Shown here in pieces: positions 33,068 to 45,467 of a stretch of DNA of 64,000 bases; the first letter of the stretch is position 1; each line of letters starts with the position of its first letter. A model generated the notes under the pieces. That model was not told where the DNA came from and searched no databases. It was given only the letters and a program-made list of their open reading frames with translations. Source of the DNA: Arthrobotrys musiformis (lineage: Eukaryota > Ascomycota > Orbiliomycetes > Orbiliales > Orbiliaceae); NCBI GenBank assembly GCA_036971715.1, contig JAVHJL010000005.1:1984001-2048000 (forward strand). The letters are read 5' to 3'. A program made the position numbers and the translations under genes.

Positions 33068-34972
33068 TCACTGGTCCTCCTTGATAAAATCAGCTGCTCT
33101 CTCCGCAACAGCATACACCAAGCTTTGAATATTTGCCCTTGAAAGCAACGGGAAGACACTAGCATCTACCACCCTCAGCTTCTTAACTCCATAAACCTTA
33201 AATCTCTCATTTACGACTCCTCCCTTATCTCTTGGCAACATGGAACAAGTTCCCGACGGATGAAACTCGCTTTGCAAGGCCGTTTTGATCCAGGCCTTCA
33301 CATTGGCTGGTGTGACCTCATGGTATCCGGGCTGATAAACAGTCCCATTGCCCTTTAGTAGGTCACTGAGTGGAGCAGTTCTAGCGATTGTCTGTACATG
33401 TAGGACAATCTTTGAGAGGATCTCGATGTCGAATGGATGGGAAAGGTAGTTTGGGTCAATATTTGGGTAAACCGCTGGATCCGAAGATTTGATATGAACC
33501 GAGCCACGAGAAAACGGATGCTCGAGAACACCTAGGAGGGATAGGAAATTGCCCGTAGGGATTTCGTTGCCGAATAACTTCTTGGTGTTGTTTTGCCAAA
33601 TGGGTGTAATGCCAGCCCCAAGTGTAAGCTCCTGTGCAACAGCTTCCGTGAAGAGATCCTGAATTTGCAGGCCAAACTGTGTTCCTGGGAGAGCGGAGCC
33701 TAAAAGGTTTCCAACCAAAGAGAGGGCGAAGCTGTTGCCTCCTGTGATTTGGCTAAGGGATAGTAAAGCCGAACTTGCTCCGCTCACAGAGATAGGTCCG
33801 GTTTTGTTGGCAAGATATTCCTGGAGAGCAGCGTAGAAAACATCTCCATCCCTGAAGCTATCGAGGGTAAAAATGCCCGGATTGACCTCAAATCCAAGGG
33901 GAACGTAAACATGGTCTTGTAGGTTCTCGCCAACATTCGGGTTGTTTACAACAACGGGAATGCCATACTGGCTGAGGAGGCTGGGTTTTCCTATGCCGGA
34001 TAGCTCGAGGATATGAGGAGACCCATATGAACCAGCCGATAGAATGACTTCCCTAGTAGCAGTTAGGGTGGTCGTAGTTCCATCCTTGATGAATTGAACA
34101 CCGGTGGCAACGACTTGCCCACCCACTTTGGAAGTAACGATTTTCTTTACTAGGGACCCAGTAAAGAGGCTAAGATTTGGCCTGGCAGCATTTGGAGCGT
34201 AATAGGCTGTCGCAGCATAACTTCTCGTGTGGGAAGACAGATCGAGATTCAAAAGGTTAGTATAGCCGCCAAGGGCCAACCCATCTTTCGGATCCCCGTT
34301 AACCGCCAAACCACGGTTGGCAAAAGTTCGCGGCCACGCTTCTGTGAGCTCGCTGTACCAATCTGGAAACCCGGTCTTGACGGGCCCGGCATTGCCATGA
34401 GATCCTGGGACGATGTATTGGGTTTGTAGGTCTAACGCCACTTGTGGAGGTGGAGCTACGTATTGCTCCGATTTCTTGAAATATGGCCTGAGCGCACTCC
34501 ATGTCCAATTTGCATTTCCCAGTAAGCCCCAATTATTGATGTCTTTCTGGGATGGATGTGTCCAGAAGAGAAAGTTGATGGCGCTGGAGCCACCAAGAAC
34601 CTTGCCTCGAGGCTGAGAGAATACTCTGCTGTTGGCGCTGGCTTGTGGAACGGTGTGGAAGTCCCAATCGTAGTTTGGGTCAGTATATAGAGCTGTAAGA
34701 AGTCCTGGTGCGAGAATGGTGGGGTCACCAAGCCTGTCTTCGCCAGCTTCGATAACGGCAACCGTAATATCTGGATTTTCGGTTAACCGCGCTGCGAGGA
34801 CAAGGCCAGCGGTACCGCCTCCGGCAATACTACCAGATTGTTAATTGATATAATTCAAGAAAAGTGGAGGGAACTAACAGAATGCTTACACATAATCAAA
34901 TGATGTTGCCTGTGAAGTGACGCAGATAGCAAATGCTACCCACGATGTGGCCAGGAGACTTGAGACATGCAT
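33068..34972 (-). CDS. Secreted GMC oxidoreductase (aryl-alcohol/glucose oxidase-like, FAD-dependent)
   Basis: Exon 1 is about 34972-34891, the intron ends near 34830, and exon 2 is 34829-33068; about 614 residues. A signal peptide (LLATSWVAFAICVTSQA) directs export. The FAD-binding GxGxxG is at VIAGGGTAGLVLAAR, split by the intron. Further family blocks are the GMC signature RGKVLGGSSAINFLFW, the second signature GSYGSPHILELSGIG, the FAD-contacting NVGENLQDH, and the C-terminal catalytic HPSGTCSM with its partner Asn in SRANIQSLVY. Members oxidise alcohols or sugars with O2 or quinones, often giving H2O2 for lignocellulose attack or defence. Substrate cannot be read from sequence. It is divergently placed 2.2 kb from an FMN oxidase. 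Confidence 0.9.
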
Positions 34973-37222
34973 TTTGTCCGAACTTTTTTTAAAAAAAAAC
35001 TTTGGACTCTGTACTTCAAAGTTGCAAGGGCGATGGCTGTGCAGATGGAAAGGGAGAAAGATTAATCCGGAGTCAATGGGTCTTTAAATACACACAAATC
35101 CATGCACGGCCATGTCGTTTGTTGAGCTCGTGCTCGCAAGGTTAATTCTTATATGCATTAACCCATGCAAAAAAGGACGAAAATCCTCATATGCGGACGT
35201 GGTCCCAAATGGCAACTGGATAGGCCCATCTGCGGGAACTCGTGGTGATTTCTCGCGAAGTGGATCCAAAGCGCTGGTGGTGGAACCGATCGATTTGTCG
35301 ATACCGGCTCGTCAATCAAGGGTGTTGCATATTGTGGGTCCGGCTAACTGGAATGGAGATAGACTGGGGCTTCTGGCCAGGAATGGTCTCGCGGTGGCCA
35401 GGAACAGAACCGTCGGAATGTATTCTTCTCTTGTGTTTCTCTTGTCCCGTGTACTCTGGTACAGCTGGGATCGAAGCAAAAGTTAATTAAGAATAGAAGG
35501 AGCCATGTAAGCTTGATCAATTGATCGTCTAGCTATTCATACAGGGAGCCAAATATAAGTCTAGATTTCCTAGAGCTCTGCACCTTATACTCTAACAATT
35601 GTATTATTGGAGTTTTAATTCCTGAGCTCCCTCGAAGCTCCGAGTTGCATTGTCCTCAAGACGGCCGAATGGCTTGGAGTTTTAACCGGACCGGGGTTCG
35701 GGATGACGAGGGTGCCCGCAAATTCAGTGATTACTGATCCAGACCCAAAGCTGGGTGGTCCTTGCATTTGGTGTTACCAAGAAACTCTCCACCCATAAAG
35801 AGGATATCTTGACCGCTTCGATACTCGCCAATGTTGCTTCTTGCCTGTCATTCCATCCTTCTGGCGTGACAATTGGCTTTGATTGCAAGCGCTGGCGGTG
35901 TGAGTAATCTTGCATCTTGGAAACTGCAGGTATATTACGCCGTTTTAACGGCTGTAAGTGTTACAAAGTTCTTTAACCGGACGAGTGCGGGACATGAAAT
36001 ATATATTGGAGTGGGTCGACGACAATTGTCAAATTTATGGAGGATATCGCGTGTCGAGCCTGATTGCTCAAGATCTGAACGCGCGTTGATCAGAGGTGGT
36101 TGGTTCGAGATGCCGTGGCCGTGTTGTTGGGCGTCCAGAAAGTGACATGGTCCAAGCTCCCTGATGCAGCAAGCCACACGCGCAAGGGCGACCAGCCAAC
36201 TCACCTGCTGAGACACGTGGGGGGACCGCAGGAGTACGTATATCGATATAGGAATGCTTAGGTAAAGCATCGAGCCAACATGCGAGGGTGTCAGAATGTT
36301 GGTATCATCATATGGTATATTTCGCTATGCAATGAATCTCAATTGCCAAATCGAGGAGTGTTGATATATACCTAGGTGTCCGTTGAAAGGAACGATACCA
36401 TCCTAGCTTCTAGAATTAAAATTCAAAGATAACCGCCTAAAAAAAACAAAGATAACATCAATGAACTACGGCATACATTTATTAAGTCGTATGGTCATGG
36501 GAAAAATTACAGGGTGTAGTAAGATGCATATGGTGTATTTGGAGAGCTAGAGAAAGTATATTAGGGACTAGAGTCCAGTCGAATTCGAAAGGGATAAGGC
36601 TCCAGACCCAGGTAGCTATATTGATGTCTACAGCGCTGAAATCAGTTTCGGGGCCAATAACGGTCCGAACTACGGGCCAGCCGATGCACTAAACCAAAGT
36701 CTCAAGATCCTGCGCAGATTCACCATTCAGAATTCAGCCGCGTTTTAATTCCCTATATGGATCAAGGGGGTGATAGGCACTAAAGAACAGTAATGCTAGC
36801 GTCCAATCGATAGCCCCAATATCCCTCGTAGGGTGGGGCTAAGGTTTTGTACTCTTGTAAGCACCATCCGCATGTATACGCGTATTTAGTCCTGCAATCC
36901 GAGAACACTCGAACATCACACGAGACCAGAGAATGTGTTGGACGTGGTATTTTCACACCACGCTTTCAGCCGAGGTATCACGAATGAGAATCAGAATATC
37001 GCGGCCTAGCCGAAAGCAAGAATGGCATTTAATAGACCATGAAAACTGGGAGAAGAATGCATCGCCACCCTGCCCATTCTCCCCTCCATCGCGATACCGG
37101 TTAATGGTATCCGAACCTAGTTTCCTCCCTTTTAACCCCGCAAAAAGAACCAGGCCTTTGGTGTTGAGAGCGACGCCGTATCACTTACATTTTTAAGCTT
37201 ATCTAGTTGTCGCGATATCGCC
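34973..37222. promoter_or_regulatory. Divergent intergenic region between two flavoenzyme genes
   Basis: 2.25 kb shared by the GMC gene (left) and the FMN oxidase gene (right). Short ORFs within it lack family features or proper context and are not accepted. It probably carries the promoters of both genes; no specific site is claimed. Confidence 0.45.
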
Positions 37223-38667
37223 ATGGCCTCTTCGGATACCGCCAAAACAACAGAGCATGGCGCCTTTCAAATAGACATATATGGGCAGTTCAACCCGCCC
37301 CGATTCCCAACCGACCCTACCCAATGGGAACCTCTAGCCAGGCGCTCCGTTCCCTCCCCGAATTTTATGTATGTTTACGGTTCTGCGACAACCGGGCAGA
37401 CATGTCGCGCAAATCTACAAGCGTTTGAGTCGCGAAAGATAGTACCCCGGATGCTTGTAGACGCAAAGCAAAAGTCGACTAGAGTCGAAATTTTGGGCAA
37501 GGAATATTCGTCGCCATTGATTTGCGCACCTGTTGGCGTGCAGAATATTATGAACCCGGAAGGGGAAGAAGCGACTGCCAAGGCTTGTGCGAATCTGGGA
37601 ATTCCATACATTTTGAGCACTGCATCAACACGGTCTATTGAACAGGCGGCCGAGGCATCGGGTGACGGTGATAGATGGTATCAACTATATTGGCCAAAGA
37701 CAGACGAAATTACAATAAGTTTGCTGGATAGGGCTTGGAATAGCGGGTACAACGTTCTGGTTGTTACCCTTGATACATTTCAACTTGGGTATAGACCAGG
37801 AGATCTAGATAATTGTAAGCATTGCCTGCCTAGGTGGTTTTGACTGTACTACCGGGTTCCGTAGATTTCATATTAACACAAATAATCGCTCGTAGGCTAT
37901 TTACCTTTCATTTGGGGAGAAGGGTGCCAAATCGGATTTACAGACCCGGTGTTCCAACGTCTATACGCCGCCGGGAATTACGATGACCCAAACAAACAAA
38001 GCTCTGTCTTTGATCTTCTGGGACGAGCATCAAATCCCTTCCAAGCCTGCAAGCTTCTCTACAATGCCCTCACAATCAAAAAGTCACTGGCATGGATCTC
38101 AGAGATATCCGGCGCGAACTACAAAACGTGGAAGGATCTTGCATTCCTAAAAGAACACTGGCCAGGAAAGATCTTGCTCAAGGGCATCCAAAGCGTCGAC
38201 GATGCAAGGATAGCTGCTGGTATGAAAGGCACCATTGATGGGATTATTGTTAGTAATCACGGTGGACGGCAGGTGGACGGCGCTATCGCAAGTCTTGATG
38301 CTCTGGAAAGAATTACATCCGACGAAACAATTAAGGATAGTCACTTAACTATCCTTTTCGACAGTGGAATAAGAACTGGTAGTGATGTGCTGAAGGCGAT
38401 GGCCCTTGGAGCTCAAGGTGTTCTAATCGGACGGTAAGTACATACAAACTTGCGATTCCCTGATTCTCCTGTCGTTCCCTAGACCAATACTAATTTGATA
38501 TTAGGCCAATGATGTGGGGTCTGGCAATGGGAGGCGAACTCGGTGTTGAACACATTTTCAAGTGTCTACGGGCTGATTTGGAGATAAATATGGCCCTTGC
38601 TGGTATTACAGACATCAAGAGTGTCGACCGCAATATCTTGGCCTTTGAGGCCCCAGCAAAGCTATGA
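37223..38667 (+). CDS. FMN-dependent alpha-hydroxyacid oxidase (lactate 2-monooxygenase-like)
   Basis: Exons 37223-37814, 37896-38433, 38505-38667; phases consistent, 430 residues. N-terminal NFMYVYGSATTGQT supplies the active-site Tyr region; PLICAPVGVQNIMNPEGE and STASTRSIEQ form the FMN phosphate side; the hallmark SNHGGRQVDG contains the catalytic His and substrate-binding Arg; LKGIQSVDDA gives the FMN Lys; and FDSGIRTGSDVLKAMALGA the second phosphate loop. The length and the insert before the Arg/His motif resemble lactate 2-monooxygenases rather than cytochrome b2, because no heme domain or mitochondrial leader is present. It should oxidise a small L-2-hydroxy acid using O2. No signal peptide is seen, so cytosolic or peroxisomal; the C-terminus PAKL is a weak PTS1-like tail. 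Confidence 0.9.
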
Positions 38668-38790
38668 TTACGAATTTTAAGCTATTGAGCTAAGCGGTGT
38701 AATTTATTCTGCGACTCGGTTACTCAAGCGTGTATATATAGTAATAATGAATAAGATTCCCAGGCATTCTCTGCTCCCATTTCGCGGGGT

Positions 38791-40900
38791 TTATATAGCA
38801 TGCACCTTCCCGTATTTCTTGCTGGGGTGCAGCGAAAACCACCTGTGCCTTCGATGATCCTTGCCGGCTGCCTTATGACCTTCTCTGAAGTCCTCTTTCA
38901 GCGGGATTTTTTCTGTATCTATAGACTCTATTGCAGCTTTCTCAACATCGACTTCATCGTATGCCTTCATGCCTTCTTCGTGGTCTTTTCGGTTAAGCCA
39001 CGATTGCCTCTTCGTCCACGCTGCCCAGGCTAAAATTATAAACAGAGTCATAGGCAGTGTAACTGCCCAATAAACCCAAAACTTGTCCGTTGTGACCTCA
39101 GAGTATGATTTAGCCTCCCAATTTAGGACGGGCATTGCGAAAAGAGCCTAGTTATAGATTTATCAAGTTAGATCACACTGGTTGGCCAGTAAATTATACC
39201 TTTCTTCCGCAATAATCTTACTGATACAAATGTCCCGGGTAAAAATGCAATGGTTAATACGGCGATAGTTTTCATGGAGGAGCTGTCTCGCTTGCTCGCA
39301 ATCGCCAACATACGAGAGTCTTTCGCGAGCTCTATGTTTAATTTGGAATCTCGCTGTGCAATCAAATTATATATCTACGCCACTTTTCGTTAGCCAGTCA
39401 TTTGGTGGAGGGACGCCTAATTACGACTTACAGCTGTCTGCGTAAATGAAATATTCCGCTGAACTCCTTGTGCAAACAACGTGCTGCTCTTACACCTACT
39501 CTTTAAATTATTGATTTCCGCCATCAGGTACGGTCGGATATCTTTTGTGGAGGGCGCTATTGATTCGAGTTCGTCGATAGTCTCCACCAGGTCTTCTAGT
39601 ATCACCATATTGGACTCCAAAGCAGTCTGACACATCGCCATTTGCACAGATTGCATCGCCAGAGACGCAGTGTCTGTAGTGTAATCTCTCGCCAAAGCTT
39701 CAGCCAACGGAGTCATCTTATTGGATGTTGTTATTTGCATGATCCCAGCCGAGTGGCTCATCTCGACGACACGAATTGATGCGAGACGGGCGATTATTTG
39801 AAAGAATCGAAGGGTTTCATCTATTTGGGTGATAACATGGGCGACCGGATGCCATGTCCACTTTATGTCATGTAGTATTCGTTCGTGGAACATGTGGTTT
39901 TCCCACATGACGAGATCTGAGCCGTGGGTTTGAATTTGTTCATCTGAGTATAGTCCCATTATAATTCCGTAGGTGATATTTGTATCTGGATGGAAGGAAG
40001 TGGCACCGCAGGAAGAACCTTGGTCTGTACCATTCACCATGCGCGATATGAATTCTAGTCCAGCGATTGTAGAAGGGTTAATTAGCGTGATCTCATATAT
40101 TTCGTTAAATTCCTCAAGTTTCACTTACGAAACGGTCGTTTTGGTATATTTTTCCTTTTGGTCAAAGATGACCATAGAACCATCTGCTCCAAAAAATCCT
40201 CATCTAAATCCCACTTTTTTACTGTTTTCTCGACGTGGTCTTTACGTATCAACATTGGTACTAATGCGGCTAACCCAAACTGCGGGCGTCGAGTGAGGCT
40301 GTCGAATCGTATATTAGATTAATTCCGACCCTAAAGCGAAAAATAAACCAACATATGAGCGGGCGGACCTACACAAGACGACAACCAGATATTGGATGTT
40401 CACCCTTATTTATAAATGGACCCTGTTCCAGCCAGTCTTCATAAGTAGAATCATCTAAAGATCCTTTGAAAACTCGGCTCTCTGCTGTCTATTGCATGAG
40501 CGGCCTTAGCACCTATTGAGAACATAAACAAAGGACTAAAGCTCCGTCTTACCGGGTAGTGATATATCTCGATGTAGGTTGCCTCAGTACTTTCTGCGTA
40601 ACTCATATCATTCAAGTCAAGTATCTTCACATCGCACACCGGATTCGCTGGTCCCCCTTGATAAATGTCTTGTGCGACTGGTTTTGTATCCAATACCCCG
40701 GAGTTCGTTTTTAGGCACTGTAATCCCCCTGGAGAATTTGTGGTTGGGGATCCTTGCTGGCCAAGTGCATTTGATATTGTTGCAAACGATAGACCAGTTT
40801 GGATATTCGTAAGAGTAGGTGGCCGGTCTATTGATGTTATAGTTGGTGCCCGGAATTTGGTGTCAGGAGTCCGTTGCATCGCTGTATGTTGGTGCGCCAT
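38791..40900 (-). CDS. CorA-like Mg2+ transporter-domain membrane protein
   Basis: Exons 40900-40553, 40488-40404, 40269-40129, 40054-39432, 39374-39222, 39147-38791; phases sum to 568 residues. The intron between exons 2 and 3 is long (134 nt) and the least certain. The C-terminal block RDSSSMKTIAVLTIAFLPGT then FVSALFAMPVLNW is the first membrane span of the fungal CorA-like family, and FWVYWAVTLPMTLFIILAWA is the second. The classical GMN selectivity motif after TM1 is absent (AMPVLNW instead), as in many fungal relatives, so magnesium transport is unproven. The preceding helix-rich segment (about 300-400) would form the cytosolic funnel. The last 60 residues are highly charged. The N-terminal 110 residues are variable and probably disordered. 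Confidence 0.8.
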
Positions 40901-42026
40901 GGGAATATATTAATATGGCTCTGGCTCAGGAACTAGTGGTCTCGTTGAAACTAGTTATTTTCTAGGAAATTTCGAAGTAGATATTTTTTTGCGGGACAAT
41001 TTAGTTAAGGATTGCAATTGGTGCATATATCCCGTGAAATGGAGATAGTTGAATACACAAATTAACGGTCTTCATGAGCGGTGTGGACGGATCAGTGGTT
41101 AAGTATATATAAGTGTTAATATTAACCCTGAGGAAAATTTTGGCTTCAAGATCAGGAACTGATAGGGCGATAAAACTTTCACCAAAGTTGAGGCTGAGAG
41201 TATTCTATTCCGGGTATTACAAAGCTATTGACAGCCAGCACTAACTGTGTGAATCGAGCTTGATAAACTGTTCGAAAGAAGGCTGAAGTTTAAGCTTCGT
41301 ATCCTTGCACTGAATCGATACCGACGAATCATAGCCCTGCTTGCGGGAAAACTTTACCGAAAATGGAACAATCCGGCCAACGCCGCTCTGCTAAGAGTTG
41401 CTTAAATTTTACCAGTCTTGGTTGTATTTTCCCCGTATTCATTTCTGGGTCGGTAGGTATATATATCGATGTGGCAATGTGTATCATGTTTTCCACGCAT
41501 GAAATCCTTTCTAGAGCATAGCTGACTTGGATTTCTTCACAATCGAGAGGCGATATATGCCCAAAATGGTTTGAGAAATACGTATTAAATTGTATAGTGC
41601 TAAGTAGCCGGCATATGCATACATAATTGTAGTAACATACATTCAGTGATGGAAATGCAGATTCAAGCGAGGGTGGATGGTGAACTGAGTTTGAGGATCC
41701 TGAAGCAAAAACAATCGCCCGGGCGCAATAAACATTTCGAACTTATCAAATAAAAGAATGTGAAATTTGGCTGAAATTTGGAAGACTTGGGCCTATGAAA
41801 TTGGGCCGAGGTGGGGACGGACGAGCAACGCAAAATGGGGAGTTGCATTGTTGGATAATGATATGCACCTTGTCTCGTCGCCAGGCTCCTCGACTTGATA
41901 TCATACGCACCTAGGTACTTACAAGGTACCTATCCGGGTACTTGACTGTGAGAGGTACTTCTGTGACGTGGGCGTCGACGGTCTTCAATCTTCTTGCGCC
42001 TTGCTAAGCAGCCTCATCCCAGCACT
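40901..42026. other. Intergenic
   Basis: 1.1 kb without supported genes. It contains a GGTACTT/TACCT-rich patch at about 41905-41965 of the same kind as those near 44.1 and 45.8 kb. Confidence 0.45.
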
Positions 42027-42726
42027 CTATTTGTTTGAGACCAAAGTATAGGGTCGGTGCATCTCCTTAAGCTGGAGCTTGCCGTCGCCGTTGGCATCGA
42101 AGCTGGTAACGCGATATTTGTCAGATGCTATTCACCAAGCTAGCTAGAGCGGAGCCAATATGTGATCCATAATGTATCGAGCTCGAGCAATGTCCACATA
42201 CCTAGAAAAATACTGAATCCAAAGGTCGATGAGCGCAGGGTCACTTAGAAGCCCAGCAGTGCGAGTTCCAGAAACACCAAGCAAGGTATTCTCCCAGGCT
42301 AACATCGCCAGAATTATCCTTATCGATTACCTCTAAAAGACCGGTGTAGGTGGCAGTTTCATCGGCCGTTGGTGTGAGGGCCTTTTGTGCGTTCTCCCAG
42401 CTTGGCCTTCGGCCGCGACCTCCAAGTACCTGTGATGGGTCGTTGCTAGTACGGCAGCCTGTCGTGATATCGCCATTATTTATTTACTACTGTCAGCTAA
42501 ATCTTGATATTCATAGCTCAGGAATTCTAGGAACAGGAAGGTATGTCGGAGGGATACACATACCGCCGTCACATCTACAGCACCATAGGTTGCACGAGCC
42601 GTAGCCACAGCATGGTGTCGCTTCAGTACCGTCTTCGCAACGGCCCTCGTGATCGCTATCGCAACAGTCAGCGAGTGCGAGAGTGGCAGAGAATAACGCG
42701 ATGAAGATGGATAGTAAATATCGCAT
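42027..42726 (-). pseudogene. Secreted Cys-rich EF-hand protein, apparently frameshifted
   Basis: Exon 1 42726-42564 encodes a signal peptide (MRYLLSIFIALFSATLALA) and a Cys-rich domain ending CCGYGSCNLWCCRCDGG. It splices in phase to exon 2 (from 42458), which continues CRTSNDPSQ and then a perfect EF-hand loop DKDNSGDVSLGE. Directly after it the frame hits a stop (WASK*), while the +1 frame reads LLGVSGTRTAGLLSDPALID and leads, through a well-formed intron (42201-42103), to a second perfect loop DANGDGKLQLKE and a stop at 42027. So an indel near 42271-42294 (a lost CTTGG copy would explain it) separates the two EF-hands. The intact protein would bind Ca2+ outside the cell. This could be a real pseudogene, an assembly error, or a missed tiny intron. 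Confidence 0.65.
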
Positions 42727-43521
42727 TTTGTGTCGAGGGTAGCCCTGAAGTGTGTCAAGAACAGGGAATTGTAAAGGGGGCCCTTTAGAGTAGGGCCAGG
42801 AAGCTTCGAAGCAAACTGCAGCTGCGGGCGGATGAAGAGTTCATGTCGTCTTCGAGGAGTGAATTCATGAACGGGCTCCTATTTATGCATTTTCTGCCAT
42901 CAGATAATTGCGGTGTGGTGTGTGATATATGTAGGCTTGTCAACTTGATAGCCGGTTCGGCAATCAGCCATGCCTGTCACCTATACGTCTTAGAGAATGG
43001 TCTAAGCCCGAGGCGTAGCAGCTAGTTGCTTATACGTCGGCGTCCATTCCGGTGACCTCCGCCGTCCCGGCCGCGATCATATGACCAATTACATATCTCA
43101 TGGGGTTGTGGATTTTTTGTTGCATATTGATTGGCGTCGTACTGTGTCAGTCTCGTAGCCGCGCTGCGTACTGCGAATGGGTATCATTGGTTCATTGATC
43201 TCCCAATTGATATTATGATTAGATATCGGTAGATACGTTCGGTATCCATTTCCTCTTCGGGCAGCGCCAAAACGCCGGGTCCCTCTTGCATGCAGGGAGT
43301 GAGAGGAGAGCGTCACCCCAGACTACGGGCCTCTCAGGATTCCAGGTTTTTTGTTTGAATTTGCGGGGTTGATATCGTCAGCTATTTCGCAGTGCGAGAT
43401 ATCATGGAGGAACTATGCAAGCCGCGCAGCCACCCTACGAAAACTGATAAACAAATGTACACATGATACACACCACTACTTGATAAACATCGCGATATCG
43501 CAGTTGGCCGGCAATCGATCC

Positions 43522-43558
43522 CGGTCACCCTTTGTGCGGTCTGGGTACGAGATCAGGC
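43522..43558 (+). repeat. Dispersed 37-nt repeat, copy 2
   Basis: Same orientation as the copy at 10948-10984, two substitutions in 37 nt. It is preceded by CCGGCAATCGATCC and followed by unrelated AT-rich DNA. The flanks beyond the block do not align, so the conserved part is short. Confidence 0.55.
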
Positions 43559-44137
43559 AATCCCCTTTATAACATTCAAAACCAACAAAAGTCTTTCATT
43601 TACATTGAGAATTAAATTTAACCAAACCATCCGGTATCCTATTTTAATATTTATCTTATACTAGATATATAACTACATGAGCAAAATATTTCAAACCCTG
43701 GGAAAGCAGTATATGATGTGGGAGGAAGACTGCAGTGATTTGAAGGGGTAGCAGAGGGTTCTAGAAGGTAGGTATATAATAGACCTTCAGAAATTTTCAG
43801 GCCGCAGCACAAAAAGAAGAGCAGTTTGAAGATCCTAAGATAATCCGCTCCACGGTAACACGTGTGCACTAGAATATAGCTAGGACGCAGGTTTCCCACC
43901 ACTAAAATTAGCTACTGTAGCAAGCTATAAGTGCACTCATCTAGCTATTATATAATAGAGCTAGGGGCCGATCAATGCAGCAAATTGTAAAATAATAATG
44001 ATAATAATAAAATTGTCGGGGGGTTATAAAAAAACTCTCTTTTAGTGGCGGCAGAATTCGGCTGTGTTCGAACACTCTACCTACTGACAGGTCTCTAGTA
44101 GCCTGCCAGGCGGCCAAATTAAATATGAAGGTCCCCA

Positions 44138-44180
44138 GTTACTTAAGTAAGTACTTAACTAAGTACCTAAGTAGTTACTA
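44138..44180. repeat. TAAGTACTTA palindromic simple-sequence tract
   Basis: Short interleaved copies of ACTTAAGT, AAGTACTT and AAGTACCTAAG make a locally self-complementary tract. Related TACCTAGGTA tracts occur at 45840-45875. Confidence 0.6.
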
Positions 44181-44693
44181 GTTGGCTTTTTTTCTCCCTT
44201 TTTTTTTCTTTTCCCATGCATACGGCCGGGGCGGCACCTTAACTAGGCTTTTCACCAGTGGGGAAAGCTAAGCTGCACTACACCTTCTACGTAAGCGATC
44301 GAGACGAGCCTTTTCTGCATGGCCATGGATACACTAGTATACTACATTGAGTGGAGATCGACCGGTTTAGACGACTAATTAGAGCTTGACTGGTTGACTG
44401 GCTTGGCGGGCGGAAGAGTATTTCAGCTGAGCATGAGGCCAAAATACAAAGAAAACACAAACCATCAGCCACCGTTGGGTAGTTTCGATACAATCCGTTT
44501 CCCGGGTTGTCTTAAACATATAAATCAGTTGACGGTTTAAAATATTTCTTAAACAAATCTGTTCACTAGTCTTTTCTTCAAAACCCATTAAAAGCTAAAG
44601 ATTCCGACCTTGAAGTCTTGGGACTGGTGCCAGACTGACTAAAACACAAGTGAATATATGCACTGGTACGGATACAAAGTACGGTATCGAACT

Positions 44694-45467
44694 ATGTCGC
44701 AAACTACGTACACCGCAACCACAACTGCGACGCCCGTTCGCCTCTTTCCGAACGATTTCACAAATATAGTCGACCGAGAGGACCAGAAACGTAAAAGAGA
44801 GGAAGAAGCTAGGCTGGTGGCCGTCGCTGCGGAACGCGAGAGGAATCGGACCAAGGGTGAGAACGATCTGAGGGAGGAGATTGAGGGGCTCAAGAAGCGG
44901 GTAGCCGGGTTGGAGGTGGACAAAAAGGTATCCCCCCATGAAACTATGAAAATGATATAAATTCGAAGGAAAAGTGGAAGTTTTCTAGCTCCTCGCGTAC
45001 ACTTATGCATATATGAATAGACAATAGGACGTGGGTGCACGTATACCTAAATATTTAGGTATCGATGCTAATATATACCGTGCGCGCATAGAATGTCGAA
45101 TCCAAGTGGCAGCAAGAAACAACCAGGGCGAACAAGCTTGAAGAGGAGATAAAAACGGCCCAAAGCGACGCTCAACAACAGAAAATCAGGGCGAATAAAT
45201 TGGAAGAGGAGAGGAACTCGGCCCAAACTGGTCTCGCGGTGGCCCAAGCTGATGCGCAGGAGCAGAGAGCCAGGGCGAACAAGCTGGAAGAGGAGGGAAA
45301 CTCGCTCCAATCCAAACTTGAGAACCAGAGAGCCGCGACGAGCGAGCTGGAAGCCCTGGCAAGGCAACACATCGCCCAGATCTCCGCGGTAGGATTCCTA
45401 AATAAACCACACCTTTCTAGCTTAATTTTATTGATTTAAAGCTTTCCAGTTGCGGGCCCGCGGGTGA
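44694..45467 (+). CDS. Small coiled-coil protein with RANKLEEE repeats
   Basis: Exon 1 44694-44927 (ATG at 44694; another at 44658), intron, exon 2 from about 45094 to 45389, and a possible third exon 45450-45467 ending LRARG. After a 30-residue Thr-rich head (MSQTTYTATTTATPVRLF) the protein is almost entirely a charged alpha-helical coiled coil. The octad RANKLEEE occurs three times in exon 2, each followed by a Gln/Ala-rich spacer, showing internal duplication. No Pro or Gly breaks the helix until the end. No catalytic domain is present. It could be a scaffold or filament protein; function is not recognised. If the last splice is wrong the frame ends at 45439. Confidence 0.55.

Larger units (their letters stand above)
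42727..44693. other. Intergenic, AT-rich, with repeats
   Basis: 2 kb with no accepted gene. It holds copy 2 of the dispersed 37-nt block (43522-43558), AT microsatellites (ATAATAATGATAATAATA near 43990), and an AAGTACTT/TTAAGTAAG tract at 44138-44180. Confidence 0.45.

Noticed and set aside
35112..35486. 124-codon plus-strand ORF in the flavoenzyme spacer
   Set aside because: Mixed composition, no motif, likely promoter DNA of the GMC gene.
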